Of a stretch of DNA of 64,000 nucleotides, positions 26,771-35,026 are shown piece by piece. The stretch is from the NCBI GenBank assembly GCA_015223225.1, contig JADFCQ010000006.1, positions 372,001 to 436,000 of the forward strand. Reading direction: 5' to 3'. The translations under genes were made by a program, and so were the position numbers. Numbering within the stretch: position 1 is the first letter of the stretch; the number at the start of each line of letters is the position of its first letter. The DNA is from Acetobacteraceae bacterium H6797 (lineage in GTDB: Bacteria; Pseudomonadota; Alphaproteobacteria; Acetobacterales; Acetobacteraceae). The notes beneath the pieces are model-generated. The model saw nothing but the letters and a program-made list of their open reading frames with translations, had not been told where the DNA came from and searched no databases.

Positions 26771-27736
26771 ATGCATCCTTTCATGAACCGGGTTGTGCTG
26801 CGGCTCTTGTTGAACAGGCTGGCGAGCGGCGCCCTGACGCTGTTGATCGTCTCGGCCATCGTCTTCTTCGCGACCGGCCTTCTTCCCGGCGACGTCACCG
26901 AGGCCATTCTCGGCCAGGCGGCCACCGATGAAGTGGTGAAGGCCATGCGTGCCTCCATGGGCCTCGATCAGCCTGCCATCATCCGCTACTTCACCTGGCT
27001 TAAGGGCCTTCTCTCGGGCGATCTCGGCATGTCGCTGGTCAATCGCCTCTCGGTCAGCGCCTTGATTGCCGATCGGCTCGGCAATTCCATGATTCTCGCC
27101 GGGCTGGCCGCCGCCGTTACCGTGCCGCTCGCTCTCCTGCTCGGCATCACGACCGCGATCTGGCGTGGCAGCCGCTATGACCGGGCGACGAATATCGCCG
27201 CTGTCTCACTTGTTTCCGTGCCCGAATTCCTCATCGCGACCATCGCCGTCATCCTGCTCGCCGTCGAGCTGCAATGGTTCCCCGCCCTGTCCAAGCCGGA
27301 TTTCAGCAGCCCCGCCGCCGCCTTCGACGCCTTTTTCCTGCCCGTCCTCACGCTCAGTTGCGGCATGATGGCGCAGATGACGCGCATGACGCGCGCCGCG
27401 CTGCTTGGCGTTCTCGACAGCGCCTATGTCGAGATGGCACGACTCAAGGGCGTGACGGCGACGCGGCTCGTGCTGCGTCATGCCCTGCCCAATGCCGCGG
27501 CGCCCATCGTGAACGCCGTTGCGCTCAGCCTTTCCTCGCTGATCGGCGGCGTCATCATCGTCGAGGTCATCTTCAACTATCCAGGCCTCGCCAAGCTCAT
27601 GGTCGATGCCGTCTCCACGCGCGACATGCCGCTCATCCAGGCCTGTGCCATGCTCTCCTGCCTCGGCTACATGGTCCTGGTCCTCATTGCCGATCTCTGG
27701 ACCATCCTTTCCAATCCGCGCCTGCGCCATCCATGA
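26771..27736 (+). CDS. Dipeptide-type ABC transporter permease 1 (DppB family)
   Basis: A 321-residue permease with six hydrophobic segments. RLASGALTLLIVSAIVFFATGLLPGD is the standard DppB opening; the EAA loop reads AYVEMARLKGVTATRLVLRHALPNAAAPIVN. GLLSGDLGMSL before the second segment is also usual. Start is uncertain: ATG at 26771 or ATG at 26783, neither with a good ribosome site; the longer is given. Its stop overlaps the next start as ATGA. With the genes on either side it forms a family 5 importer. Confidence 0.9.
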   Translation: MHPFMNRVVLRLLLNRLASGALTLLIVSAIVFFATGLLPGDVTEAILGQAATDEVVKAMRASMGLDQPAIIRYFTWLKGLLSGDLGMSLVNRLSVSALIADRLGNSMILAGLAAAVTVPLALLLGITTAIWRGSRYDRATNIAAVSLVSVPEFLIATIAVILLAVELQWFPALSKPDFSSPAAAFDAFFLPVLTLSCGMMAQMTRMTRAALLGVLDSAYVEMARLKGVTATRLVLRHALPNAAAPIVNAVALSLSSLIGGVIIVEVIFNYPGLAKLMVDAVSTRDMPLIQACAMLSCLGYMVLVLIADLWTILSNPRLRHP

Positions 27737-28596
27737 GCGACGCCATGCCCTCTTCGCAAGCCGTGCCTCGCCGCTGGCGCCTGCCCTTCCACATGCCGGT
27801 CACCGGCTGGGTCGGGGCGGGGATGCTGCTCTTCTGGATTCTCGTCGCCGTTCTCGCGCCCCTGCTCTCCTCGCAAGATCCGGGGCATGTGACGGCAAGC
27901 GGCATGTTCGCGCCGCCCGATACACAGCATCCACTCGGCACCGATTATCTCGGCCGCGACGTGCTGGCCCGTATTCTCGACGGTGCGCGCTATACCGTCG
28001 GTATCTCGCTCATCGCCGCCGCCCTCGCCTCCACCATGGGCACGGTGCTGGGCATCCTGGCGGCCATGCTTGGTGGCATCTTCGATGTCGTCGCGAGCCG
28101 CCTTTCCGATGCGCTGATCTCCATGCCGCATCTCATGTTCGCCCTTGTCGTCGTCGCGGCGCTCGGCACGTCCATTCCCGTGCTCATCGGCCTCGTCGCC
28201 GTCACTTATACGCCCGGCGCCTTCCGCATCTCGCGGTCAATGGCGCTCGGCATCAATGCGATGGATTTCGTGAAGGTCGCCCGCGCTCGGGGCGAAGGCA
28301 TGGCCTATATCCTGCATCGGGAAATCCTGCCGAATATGGCGCTGCCGATGCTCACCGATTTCGGCCTGCGCTTCGTCTTCGTCGTGCTGCTGCTGAGCGG
28401 CCTTTCCTTCCTCGGCCTCGGCATCCAGCCGCCCCATGCCGATTGGGGCTCGCTGGTGCGGGAGAATGTGGAGGGGATCTACGAAGCCTCCCCTGCCGTG
28501 TTGGTTCCCGCCCTCGCCATTGCGAGCCTGACCATCGGCGTGAACCTGCTGATCGACAATCTTCCTGGCCGGCGCCTCACGGGAGGCGATCAATGA
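27733..28596 (+). CDS. Dipeptide-type ABC transporter permease 2 (DppC family)
   Basis: A 287-residue permease. HPLGTDYLGRDVLARILDGARYTVGISLIAA is the DppC hallmark, and the EAA loop is FVKVARARGEGMAYILHREILPN. GLSFLGLGIQPPHADWGSLV follows near the end, as in other members. The ATG at 27733 overlaps the DppB stop, and its own stop overlaps the ATPase start, so the three membrane-complex genes are translated as a coupled block. Much longer frames upstream on the same strand are readthrough inside the neighbours. Confidence 0.92.
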   Translation: MSDAMPSSQAVPRRWRLPFHMPVTGWVGAGMLLFWILVAVLAPLLSSQDPGHVTASGMFAPPDTQHPLGTDYLGRDVLARILDGARYTVGISLIAAALASTMGTVLGILAAMLGGIFDVVASRLSDALISMPHLMFALVVVAALGTSIPVLIGLVAVTYTPGAFRISRSMALGINAMDFVKVARARGEGMAYILHREILPNMALPMLTDFGLRFVFVVLLLSGLSFLGLGIQPPHADWGSLVRENVEGIYEASPAVLVPALAIASLTIGVNLLIDNLPGRRLTGGDQ

Positions 28597-30419
28597 CGCC
28601 GCTCGTCGAGGTCCGGAACCTGCGCATCGCCGCGCGGAATGATCGCGGCGAGACCATTACCATCGTCGACGATGTCAGCTTCAGTCTTCGTCAGGGCGAA
28701 GTGCTGGCTCTCATCGGCGAGTCCGGCTCCGGCAAGACGACCATCGCCCTCTCCCTCCTGGGCTATGCCAAGCCGGGCTGTCGCTTCGAGGGCGGCAGCG
28801 TCATGCTCGGCGGCCAGGATTTGCTGACCCTGCCGCCCAAGGCACTGACGGCGCTGCGCGGCCAGCGCGTCTCCTATATCGCGCAAAGCGCCGCCGCCGC
28901 CCTCAACCCGGCCATGAGCCTGATGGACCAGGTGGTCGAGGGTGTGGTGATGCGGAAGCTCATGACGCGCGCGGCGGCCGAGGAGAAGGCACGCGGCCTC
29001 TTCCGCAGCCTCCGCCTGCCGCAACCGGAAACCATTGGCGCCCGCTATCCCCATCAGGTTTCCGGCGGTCAGCTCCAGCGCGTCATGGCCGCCATGGCGA
29101 TGATGACCGATCCGGAACTGCTCATTCTCGACGAGCCTACCACCGCGCTTGACGTCACCACGCAGGTCGAGGTGCTGCGCGCCTTCCGCGAGATGGTGCG
29201 CGAACACGGCACCACCGCCGTCTATGTCTCCCATGACTTGGCGGTCGTCGCGCAGATGGCCGACCAGATCGTGGTTCTGCGCGACGGCGTCATGCGCGAG
29301 CGGGGGCCGGTCATGCAAATGATCGAGGCGCCCGAGCACCCCTACACGAAAAGCCTCCTCGCCGCCGCCGCGCCCCGCGCTGCTGCGCCGCCTTTCGAGC
29401 ACAAACCGGGCGAAACGCCGCTGCTCTCCGTCTGCGGCCTATCAGCGGGCTACGGCCCCCGCGGCCGCGACGGGCAGCCCGTGCTGAAGGTTCTGCGCGA
29501 TATCGATGTGGATATCGCTCCCGGTTCGGCGCTCGGCGTCATCGGTGAGTCCGGGTCGGGCAAGAGCACGCTGGCCCATGTGCTCGCGGGCCTCTTGCCG
29601 GCGGCGGCCGGCGAGGTGAGGCTCAATGGCGCCCCGCTGCCGCCGGCCCTCGCTTCGCGCAATCGCAGCCAATTGCAGCAGGTGCAGATCGTCTTCCAGA
29701 TGGCCGATACCGCGCTCAATCCGAAGCAGACGGTGCGTGACATCCTGGCCCGCCCCCTCGCCTTCTATCATGGTCAGCGCGGCCAGGCGGCGGAGGCGCG
29801 GGTCAAGGCGCTGCTCGACATGGTGCGCCTCCCCTATACCCTCGCCGACCGCCAGCCGCAGCGGCTTTCCGGGGGGCAGAAGCAGCGCGTGAACCTTGCC
29901 CGCGCGCTTGCCGCCAATCCCGCGCTACTGCTCTGCGACGAGGTGACCTCCGCCCTCGACACGGTCGTCGGCGAGGCCATTCTCGACCTGCTGGCGGAGT
30001 TACGGAAGGAGCTGGGCGTGGCGCTGATGTTCATCAGCCATGACCTTAAGACCGTCCGCTCCATCTGCGACGATGTGATGATCCTCTATGCAGGCCAGAT
30101 CATGGAACTCGGCCCCCGCGAGGCCGTGACGCGCGCACCAGCCCATCCCTATGCCGACCTGCTCGCCGCCTCCATGCCGCAGCTTCGCCTCGGCTGGCTC
30201 GACGGGCTGGATCAGACCCGGCTCAGCGAGGCGGCCGCCACCCCGATATGGAACAGCCAGGCCCGCACCTGCCCCTTTCTCAACCGCTGCGCGCTTCGTA
30301 TTCCCGGTCTCTGCGACACCACGCCCGCCCCGTTCAGGGCGCTGCGCAAGGGCGCGAGTATCCGCTGTCACCATGATGAGGATGCCCTGCTCGCGGCACA
30401 GCTTCCGCTCCCAGCATAA
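28593..30419 (+). CDS. Dipeptide-type ABC transporter, two ATPase domains fused (DppD-DppF)
   Basis: A 608-residue protein holding both ATPases of a family 5 importer. Domain 1 (about 1-265): Walker A GESGSGKTT, signature VSGGQLQRVMAAMA, Walker B ILDEPTTALDV, switch SHDLAVV. Domain 2 (about 275-600): Walker A GESGSGKST, signature LSGGQKQRVNLARAL, LLCDEVTSALD, SHDLKTV. Each ends with the peptide-transporter C-terminal segment, the second carrying Cys residues in CPFLNRCALRIPGLC that resemble the Fe-S or zinc motif of DppD/DppF tails. GGGAGG precedes the ATG at 28593. Such fusions are common in alphaproteobacteria (compare YejF, GsiA). Confidence 0.93.
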   Translation: MTPLVEVRNLRIAARNDRGETITIVDDVSFSLRQGEVLALIGESGSGKTTIALSLLGYAKPGCRFEGGSVMLGGQDLLTLPPKALTALRGQRVSYIAQSAAAALNPAMSLMDQVVEGVVMRKLMTRAAAEEKARGLFRSLRLPQPETIGARYPHQVSGGQLQRVMAAMAMMTDPELLILDEPTTALDVTTQVEVLRAFREMVREHGTTAVYVSHDLAVVAQMADQIVVLRDGVMRERGPVMQMIEAPEHPYTKSLLAAAAPRAAAPPFEHKPGETPLLSVCGLSAGYGPRGRDGQPVLKVLRDIDVDIAPGSALGVIGESGSGKSTLAHVLAGLLPAAAGEVRLNGAPLPPALASRNRSQLQQVQIVFQMADTALNPKQTVRDILARPLAFYHGQRGQAAEARVKALLDMVRLPYTLADRQPQRLSGGQKQRVNLARALAANPALLLCDEVTSALDTVVGEAILDLLAELRKELGVALMFISHDLKTVRSICDDVMILYAGQIMELGPREAVTRAPAHPYADLLAASMPQLRLGWLDGLDQTRLSEAAATPIWNSQARTCPFLNRCALRIPGLCDTTPAPFRALRKGASIRCHHDEDALLAAQLPLPA

Positions 30420-30564
30420 CCGCCGCTTATGGATACCCAAGCTTTGCGCCTTGGACTCTCGCGCCGGGGGCGTTCCATGATGTGAAACGGAGCGAGCGGG
30501 TCACACGCCGCCCGGGGATGGCTGATCGCCGGCAGAGCCCTGCTTCGCCGCAAGGAGATTGTTC
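30420..30564. other. Intergenic region before the AraC-type gene
   Basis: About 145 bases between the fused ATPase and the short leader frame. It ends with AAGGAG at 30552-30557, a ribosome site placed for the ATG at 30565 rather than for the regulator. No clear terminator hairpin with a T tract was found after the ABC operon, so readthrough into the regulator is possible. Confidence 0.4.
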
Positions 30565-30597
30565 ATGTCTTGTTCTATCGTGATCGGATCGCGATGA
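30565..30597 (+). CDS. Possible 10-residue leader peptide coupled to the AraC-type regulator
   Basis: A short frame, MSCSIVIGSR, has the only good ribosome site in the region (AAGGAG, 7 bases before its ATG). Its stop TGA overlaps the regulator's ATG at 30594 as ATGA. The regulator has no ribosome site of its own, so its translation would depend on ribosomes finishing this peptide. Sequence arrangement is direct; translation is untested. Confidence 0.4.
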   Translation: MSCSIVIGSR

Positions 30598-30992
30598 GCG
30601 CGGAGGCCCTTGTCCTCCCCGCCGAGCCGCCGCGCGTCACCGAAACCCGCGGTAGCAACCTTTCCCCGGCGATCCGCGAGGTCGTCATCCATATGGAGCG
30701 GCATTTCAACGAGCCCCTGACGCTGGACGGCCTGGCGGCCATCTGCCGGCTGAGCATGCATCGCTTCGCCACCGTCTTCCGACGACAGATGGGAATTCCG
30801 CCGCATCAGTATCTCTGCCGATTGCGGGTGAGGCACGCCTATGCCCTGCTGCGTGACGGCGTGACACCGGCGGAAGCGGCGCTCGAGGCCGGGTTCTGCG
30901 ACCAGAGCCACCTCTCCCGCCATTTCCGCAAGCAATTGGGCGTCTCGCCGGGCCGCGTGGCGGCGGCGTTCCGGCCGGTCGTGGCCAGCTAG
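30594..30992 (+). CDS. Short AraC-family transcriptional regulator (DNA-binding domain only)
   Basis: A 132-residue protein that is essentially just the two helix-turn-helix motifs of AraC/XylS regulators: LDGLAAICRLSMHRFATVFRRQMGIPPHQYL (first) and TPAEAALEAGFCDQSHLSRHFRKQLGVSPGRV (second). The usual 150-residue ligand domain is absent, so it resembles SoxS/MarA in size. An in-frame TTG at 30570 is an alternative start, but the ribosome site fits the overlapping leader frame better. It lies after the peptide-type ABC operon and converges with a LacI gene, overlapping it by 4 bases at the stops. Targets unknown. Confidence 0.85.
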   Translation: MSAEALVLPAEPPRVTETRGSNLSPAIREVVIHMERHFNEPLTLDGLAAICRLSMHRFATVFRRQMGIPPHQYLCRLRVRHAYALLRDGVTPAEAALEAGFCDQSHLSRHFRKQLGVSPGRVAAAFRPVVAS

Positions 30993-32050
30993 GCTTCAGG
31001 TCCGTTTTGGCCGTTCCCGGCGAGATCGTCGGGATGCAGCCGGGCGGAGCGGCCGATCGTCAGGCTGCCCCGCAGCAGCACGACTTCCTCCTCGCGCGGT
31101 TCATCCCGCATCCGCGCGGCGAGGAGGTCGAAGCCGCGCTCGACCATGGCTTCCAGTGGCTGCGAGACCGTCGTGAGATAATAGGGCGCGCGGCGCGCGG
31201 GCATGACGCCATCGACGCCCACCACCGAGATTTCGCCCGGCACGCTCACCCCGGCCTCGCGCAGCGCATCCATCACGCCCATGGCGAGAATGTCGCTCAC
31301 CGCCATCACCGCCTCGGGCCGCTCCGCAGCGGGTAGCGCCGCGAGCTGCATCCCGGCGGCAAAGCCACGCGCATGGCTGTTCTCGCCGCCGATACAGAGC
31401 GGCGGCGGCAGCCCGGCCTCGGCCACCCGGCGCGAGAAGCCCTCCGCCCGCTCCGTGCTGGTCGAGGTGGTGGCGAAGCCGGTGACGACCGCGAGCCGGC
31501 GATGCCCGGCGCGGATCAGCAGATCCGCCAGCAGCGCGCCGGCGGCCTGGTTGTCGCAGGAGACCGCGCTGCCATGCTCCCAGGCGACGCGGTTGATCAT
31601 CACCAGCGGCACTTTATTGGCCGCGCAGATGGCCGCCGCGCGTGACGAAAGCTCGGCCGAAGTGATCAGGCAGCCATCGACCCGGTATTGCAGCAGCGCC
31701 TCGGCCGTCGCCTCCTCGATGGGGCCCGGCCCGGCATGGAGCAGCATGAGCCGCCAGCCGCGCGCCGCCGCCCGGGCCACGACCATCTGCATGAGTTCAG
31801 CGTAGAAGGGGTTTTCGATCGGCCCTAGCACGAGCCCGACCAGCCCGCTATTGCCGCCCACCAGCGTCCGGGCCAGCACATTGGGCGTGTAGCCCACCTC
31901 GGCGGCCAAGGCGATGATGCGCTGGCGCACCTCGGCCGAGATCCTCGGATCATTCCGCAGCGCGCGCGAGACGGTCGAGGTGGCGACGCCGGCCCGCTCG
32001 GCCAGGCTCGCGACCGTGGCGCGGACCGCCTTGCTTACCGGGGGCGCCAT
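30989..32050 (-). CDS. LacI-family transcriptional regulator
   Basis: A 353-residue regulator with a standard LacI DNA-binding region (VASLAERAGVATSTVSRALRNDPRISAEVRQRIIALAAEVGYTPN, residues about 13-57) and hinge (LARTLVGG). The effector domain has the family signatures LVGLVLGPIENPFYAELMQ, GCLIT, CDNQAAGALLADLLIRAGHRRLAVVTG and VMAVSDILAMGVMDALREAG. It is divergent from the hydro-lyase and lyase operon, which it most likely represses. LacI members often sense sugars, but GntR-like replacements sensing acids exist, so the effector may be the acid processed by that operon. Confidence 0.92.
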   Translation of the reverse strand: MAPPVSKAVRATVASLAERAGVATSTVSRALRNDPRISAEVRQRIIALAAEVGYTPNVLARTLVGGNSGLVGLVLGPIENPFYAELMQMVVARAAARGWRLMLLHAGPGPIEEATAEALLQYRVDGCLITSAELSSRAAAICAANKVPLVMINRVAWEHGSAVSCDNQAAGALLADLLIRAGHRRLAVVTGFATTSTSTERAEGFSRRVAEAGLPPPLCIGGENSHARGFAAGMQLAALPAAERPEAVMAVSDILAMGVMDALREAGVSVPGEISVVGVDGVMPARRAPYYLTTVSQPLEAMVERGFDLLAARMRDEPREEEVVLLRGSLTIGRSARLHPDDLAGNGQNGPEA

Positions 32051-32221
32051 GCGGTTCGCGGAAGGGCTATGTCCATTTCACAGGCGATACACGCCCAGCG
32101 CCTCCACCACAAGCGATGCGCAATCGATAGCTTCAAAAAGACCCTAGACGCGCAAAACGCCCCTGTGCTCACATGCGCCAACGATTGCACAAGCCAAAGA
32201 GCTGAAGGCAGGAAACCCTCG
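32051..32221. promoter_or_regulatory. Divergent control region with two LacI-type operator candidates
   Basis: Between the LacI gene and the hydro-lyase operon are two CG-centred, partly palindromic elements: GCAATCGATAGC (32120-32131) and GCCAACGATTGC (32177-32188). Both resemble the central CG-type operators of LacI-family repressors and are about 57 bases apart. They are good candidates for binding of the adjacent regulator. Matches are imperfect, so confidence is limited. Confidence 0.42.
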
Positions 32222-32263
32222 ATGTCCAACAATTCCCTCGCCCGGAAAGGGCTGCGGCTGTGA
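32222..32263 (+). CDS. Possible 13-residue leader peptide coupled to the hydro-lyase operon
   Basis: A short frame, MSNNSLARKGLRL, starts at an ATG with AGGAAA about 8 bases upstream. Its TGA overlaps the GTG start at 32260 (GTGA), so it could couple translation into the large-subunit gene. AAAGGG within the frame also serves as a possible ribosome site for the GTG. No attenuator hairpin is obvious. Translation is untested. Confidence 0.33.
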   Translation: MSNNSLARKGLRL

Positions 32264-33546
32264 CCGCGCTGACGATTACGGAGCGAATCCTCGCGGCCCA
32301 TTCGGTGAGCGGCGAGGCCCGGGCGGGCGAAATCGTAACCGTCCGCCCCGATGTGGTGCTGCTGAACGACGTTTCCGGCCCGCTCTCTTTCGAGCAATTC
32401 GAGCATATGGGCGCGCCCCGTCCCTTCGACCCTTCGCGCATCGTCCTCGTCGCAGACCATTTCGCCCCCGCGCCGGACGTGACGGCGGCGGGTGCCATCG
32501 CCATGACGCGGGACTTCGCCAAGCGCCACGGCATCAGCCATTTCTACGAGCCCGGCCGCGGCGGCATCGAGCATACGCTGCTGGCCGAACTGGGTATGGT
32601 CGGCCATGGCTCGCTGGTCTTCGGTGCCGATAGCCATACCTGCACAGCGGGTGCCTTCAACGCCCTCGGCATGGGCTTCGGCTCCACCGACCTGGCCGCC
32701 GCCCTGGCGACCGGCAAGCTCTGGATGCGAGTGCCCGAGAGCATTCGCGTCGAGCTGATCGGCGAGCCCGGCCCCTTCGTCTCGGGCAAGGACGTGGTGC
32801 TGGAGCTGATCCGCCGCATCGGCTCGGATGGCGCGGCCGATGCCTCGCTGGAATTCGGCGGGCCGGGCGTGAAGGCCCTCGGCATGGATGCCCGCATGGC
32901 CGTGGCCAATATGGCCGTCGAAGGCGGCGCCGATTGCTGCGTCTTCGAGGGCGATGCCATTTCCACCGCCGATATGGTCAAGCGCGGCGTGCCCGAGGCG
33001 CGGCCGGTGAGGGCCGATTCTGGCGCCGTCTATCGTCAGCGCATCACCATCGACATGAGCAGCCTTCAGCCCATGGTCGCCAAGCCCCCCTCGCCCGCCT
33101 CGGGCGTCACGGTGGGCACGCTCAAGGGGCAGAAGGTCGATCAGGTCTATGTCGGCAACTGCTCCAACGGCACCATGACCGACCTGCGGCAAGTGGCCGA
33201 GATCCTGCGCGGCCGCCGCGTGGCCGAGGGCGTGCGCATGGTCGTCGTCCCGGCAACGCAGAAAATCTGGCGGCAGGCCCTGGCCGAAGGGCTGCTCGAC
33301 GTAATCGCGGAAGCCGGCGCGGCCGTCTCAACCCCCACCTGCGGCGCCTGTTTCGGCGGCCATATGGGCATCCTAGCCGCCGGCGAGACGGCGATCGCCA
33401 CCACCAACCGCAATTATCGCGGCCGCATGGGCCACCCCGACAGCCAGGTCTTCCTCGCCAATGCCTGGGTGGCGACGGCAGCGGCCGTGGCGGGCGAAAT
33501 CGTCCATCCCGCCGAGATCGGCAGCCTGCTGGAGACCACGGCATGA
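32260..33546 (+). CDS. Aconitase-superfamily hydro-lyase, large subunit (LeuC2/DmdA type)
   Basis: A 428-residue large subunit of a two-part [4Fe-4S] dehydratase. Cluster ligands are Cys301 (VGNCSNGT), Cys361 and Cys364 (TCGACFGG); GADSHTCTAGAFNALGMGFGSTD is the aconitase signature. The size fits the shorter LeuC2/HacA/2,3-dimethylmalate dehydratase branch rather than housekeeping LeuC. GTG at 32260 is the start, partly coupled to a short leader frame. The small subunit overlaps (ATGA) and a PEP-mutase/isocitrate-lyase-family lyase follows, the same trio as 2,3-dimethylmalate dehydratase plus lyase. It probably hydrates an unsaturated dicarboxylate (citraconate, methylitaconate or similar) to the hydroxy acid that the lyase cleaves. 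Substrate inferred. Confidence 0.87.
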   Translation: MTALTITERILAAHSVSGEARAGEIVTVRPDVVLLNDVSGPLSFEQFEHMGAPRPFDPSRIVLVADHFAPAPDVTAAGAIAMTRDFAKRHGISHFYEPGRGGIEHTLLAELGMVGHGSLVFGADSHTCTAGAFNALGMGFGSTDLAAALATGKLWMRVPESIRVELIGEPGPFVSGKDVVLELIRRIGSDGAADASLEFGGPGVKALGMDARMAVANMAVEGGADCCVFEGDAISTADMVKRGVPEARPVRADSGAVYRQRITIDMSSLQPMVAKPPSPASGVTVGTLKGQKVDQVYVGNCSNGTMTDLRQVAEILRGRRVAEGVRMVVVPATQKIWRQALAEGLLDVIAEAGAAVSTPTCGACFGGHMGILAAGETAIATTNRNYRGRMGHPDSQVFLANAWVATAAAVAGEIVHPAEIGSLLETTA

Positions 33547-34037
33547 GCATGATCTTCAATGGCCGCGTCCATCGCTTCGGCGACGAGGTGAATACGGACG
33601 TCATCCTCCCCGGCCGCTACCTGGCCCTCCGCAAGCCGGAGGATCTGGGCAAGCATTGCATGGAGGGGCTGGACCCGGACTTCATCAAGCGCATCCGCCC
33701 CGGCGACATCCTGGCCGTGGGCCGGAATTTCGGCTGTGGCTCCTCGCGCGAGCATGCCGTGGTGGCGCTGAAGGCCGTGGGCGTCTCGGCCATCGTCGCC
33801 GTGAGCGCCGCCCGCATCTTTTTCCGCAATGCCGTCAATCTCGGCCTGCCGGTCATCATCTGCCCCGAGGCGGCCGGCGCGCTGCGCGAGGGCGAGGAGG
33901 CGCGCATCGCGCTTGCCGACGTCTCCATTACCCAGGGCGCGCAATCCTGGCAGGGCATGCCGCTGGGCGAGGAGGTCGGCGCCATCCTGGCCGCCGGCGG
34001 GCTCGTCGCGCGTGTCCGCCAGTCCCTCGCCGCCTGA
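33543..34037 (+). CDS. Aconitase-superfamily hydro-lyase, small subunit (LeuD2/DmdB type)
   Basis: A 164-residue swivelling subunit. GRNFGCGSSREHA (about 60-72) is the family signature, and VNTDVILPGRYLAL near 17-29 is the loop that helps choose the substrate; it starts with Tyr-Leu as in isopropylmalate and homoaconitate enzymes. The length is normal for the LeuD2 branch. Its ATG overlaps the large-subunit stop, ensuring equal synthesis of the two chains. It forms the active enzyme only with the large subunit. Confidence 0.88.
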   Translation: MSMIFNGRVHRFGDEVNTDVILPGRYLALRKPEDLGKHCMEGLDPDFIKRIRPGDILAVGRNFGCGSSREHAVVALKAVGVSAIVAVSAARIFFRNAVNLGLPVIICPEAAGALREGEEARIALADVSITQGAQSWQGMPLGEEVGAILAAGGLVARVRQSLAA

Positions 34038-34069
34038 CCACCAAAAATCACCAGCAAGGACATCGCCCC

Positions 34070-34960
34070 ATGGCCGATCCCCGTCTCAAGGCCGCCATCA
34101 AGGCCAAGGAATTCATCGTCGCCCCCGGCATCTTCGACATGATCTCGGCCCGCATCGCCGACCGCATGGGCTTCAAGGCCCTCTATGCGACGGGCTACGG
34201 CACCGTGGCCTCGCATCTGGGCATTCCCGACGCCGGCGTCGCGACCTTCACCGACATGGTCAGCCGCATGTCGCGCTTCGCCCAGGGTAGCCAGACCCCG
34301 GTTATCGCCGATGCCGATACGGGCTATGGCGGCCTGCTGAACGTGCGCCACACCGTCATGGGCTATGAGGCCGGCGGCGTGACGGCGATCCAGCTCGAGG
34401 ACCAGGAAGTGCCGAAGAAGTGCGGCCATACCCCGGGCCGCCGCGTGATCCCCGCCGAGGAAATGGCGCTGAAGATCGAGGTGGCCGCCGAGGCCCGGAA
34501 GAGCGAGGACTTCCTCATCATCGCCCGCACCGATGCCCGCACCACGCTGGGCCTGGACGAGGCCATCCGCCGCGGCAAGCTCTATCGCAAGGCCGGCGCC
34601 GACATCGTCTTCATCGAGAGCCCCGAGACCGAGGACGAGATGAAGCGCATCGGCCAGGAGATCGACGCGCCGCTGCTCTCGAACAATGTCGATGGCGGCG
34701 GGCGCACGCCCATCCTCTCGGCCGAGAAGCTCGCCTCCTACGGCTACTCCATCGCCATCTATCCCGCGCTCGGCTTCCTGAGCATGACGGCAGCGCTCGA
34801 GCGCTCCTATGGCCACCTGAAGCAGCATGGCGTGACGCATGGCCTGCCTGAAGGCGTGATCTACGATTTCGCCGAGATGAATAACCTGATGGGCTTCCCG
34901 GAAGTGTGGGATTTCGACCGCCGCTGGGCTCGCCCCGAGGGCGCCAAAGCCGCCGAATAA
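34070..34960 (+). CDS. Isocitrate lyase / PEP mutase family protein, carbon-carbon lyase
   Basis: A 296-residue TIM-barrel enzyme of the PEP-mutase/isocitrate-lyase superfamily. PVIADADTGYGG (78-89) binds Mg2+, and KKCGH (116-120) places the catalytic Cys118, which marks a lyase rather than a phosphonate mutase. EDQEVPKKCGHTPGR is close to methylisocitrate, 2,3-dimethylmalate and oxaloacetate lyases of the superfamily. AAGGA lies 10 bases before the ATG. It follows the two-subunit hydro-lyase by 32 bases. Expected chemistry: splitting of a 2-hydroxy(methyl)dicarboxylate into pyruvate or glyoxylate plus a short acid. Which one is not decidable here. Confidence 0.88.
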   Translation: MADPRLKAAIKAKEFIVAPGIFDMISARIADRMGFKALYATGYGTVASHLGIPDAGVATFTDMVSRMSRFAQGSQTPVIADADTGYGGLLNVRHTVMGYEAGGVTAIQLEDQEVPKKCGHTPGRRVIPAEEMALKIEVAAEARKSEDFLIIARTDARTTLGLDEAIRRGKLYRKAGADIVFIESPETEDEMKRIGQEIDAPLLSNNVDGGGRTPILSAEKLASYGYSIAIYPALGFLSMTAALERSYGHLKQHGVTHGLPEGVIYDFAEMNNLMGFPEVWDFDRRWARPEGAKAAE

Positions 34961-35026
34961 TCAAAATCAGCCGTGCCGCACGCGTGCAATCAAGCACGCG
35001 GCGGTTTCAATACTGGGGAACGTTCA

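Noticed and set aside
26587..26958. 124-residue N-terminal extension of the peptide-binding protein
   Set aside because: It would precede a complete signal peptide and run through the divergent promoter into the permease gene.
27606..28592. Extra 329 residues ahead of the fused ABC ATPase
   Set aside because: The stretch is an out-of-frame shadow of the two permease genes; the ATPase has a good GGGAGG and an ATGA junction at 28593.
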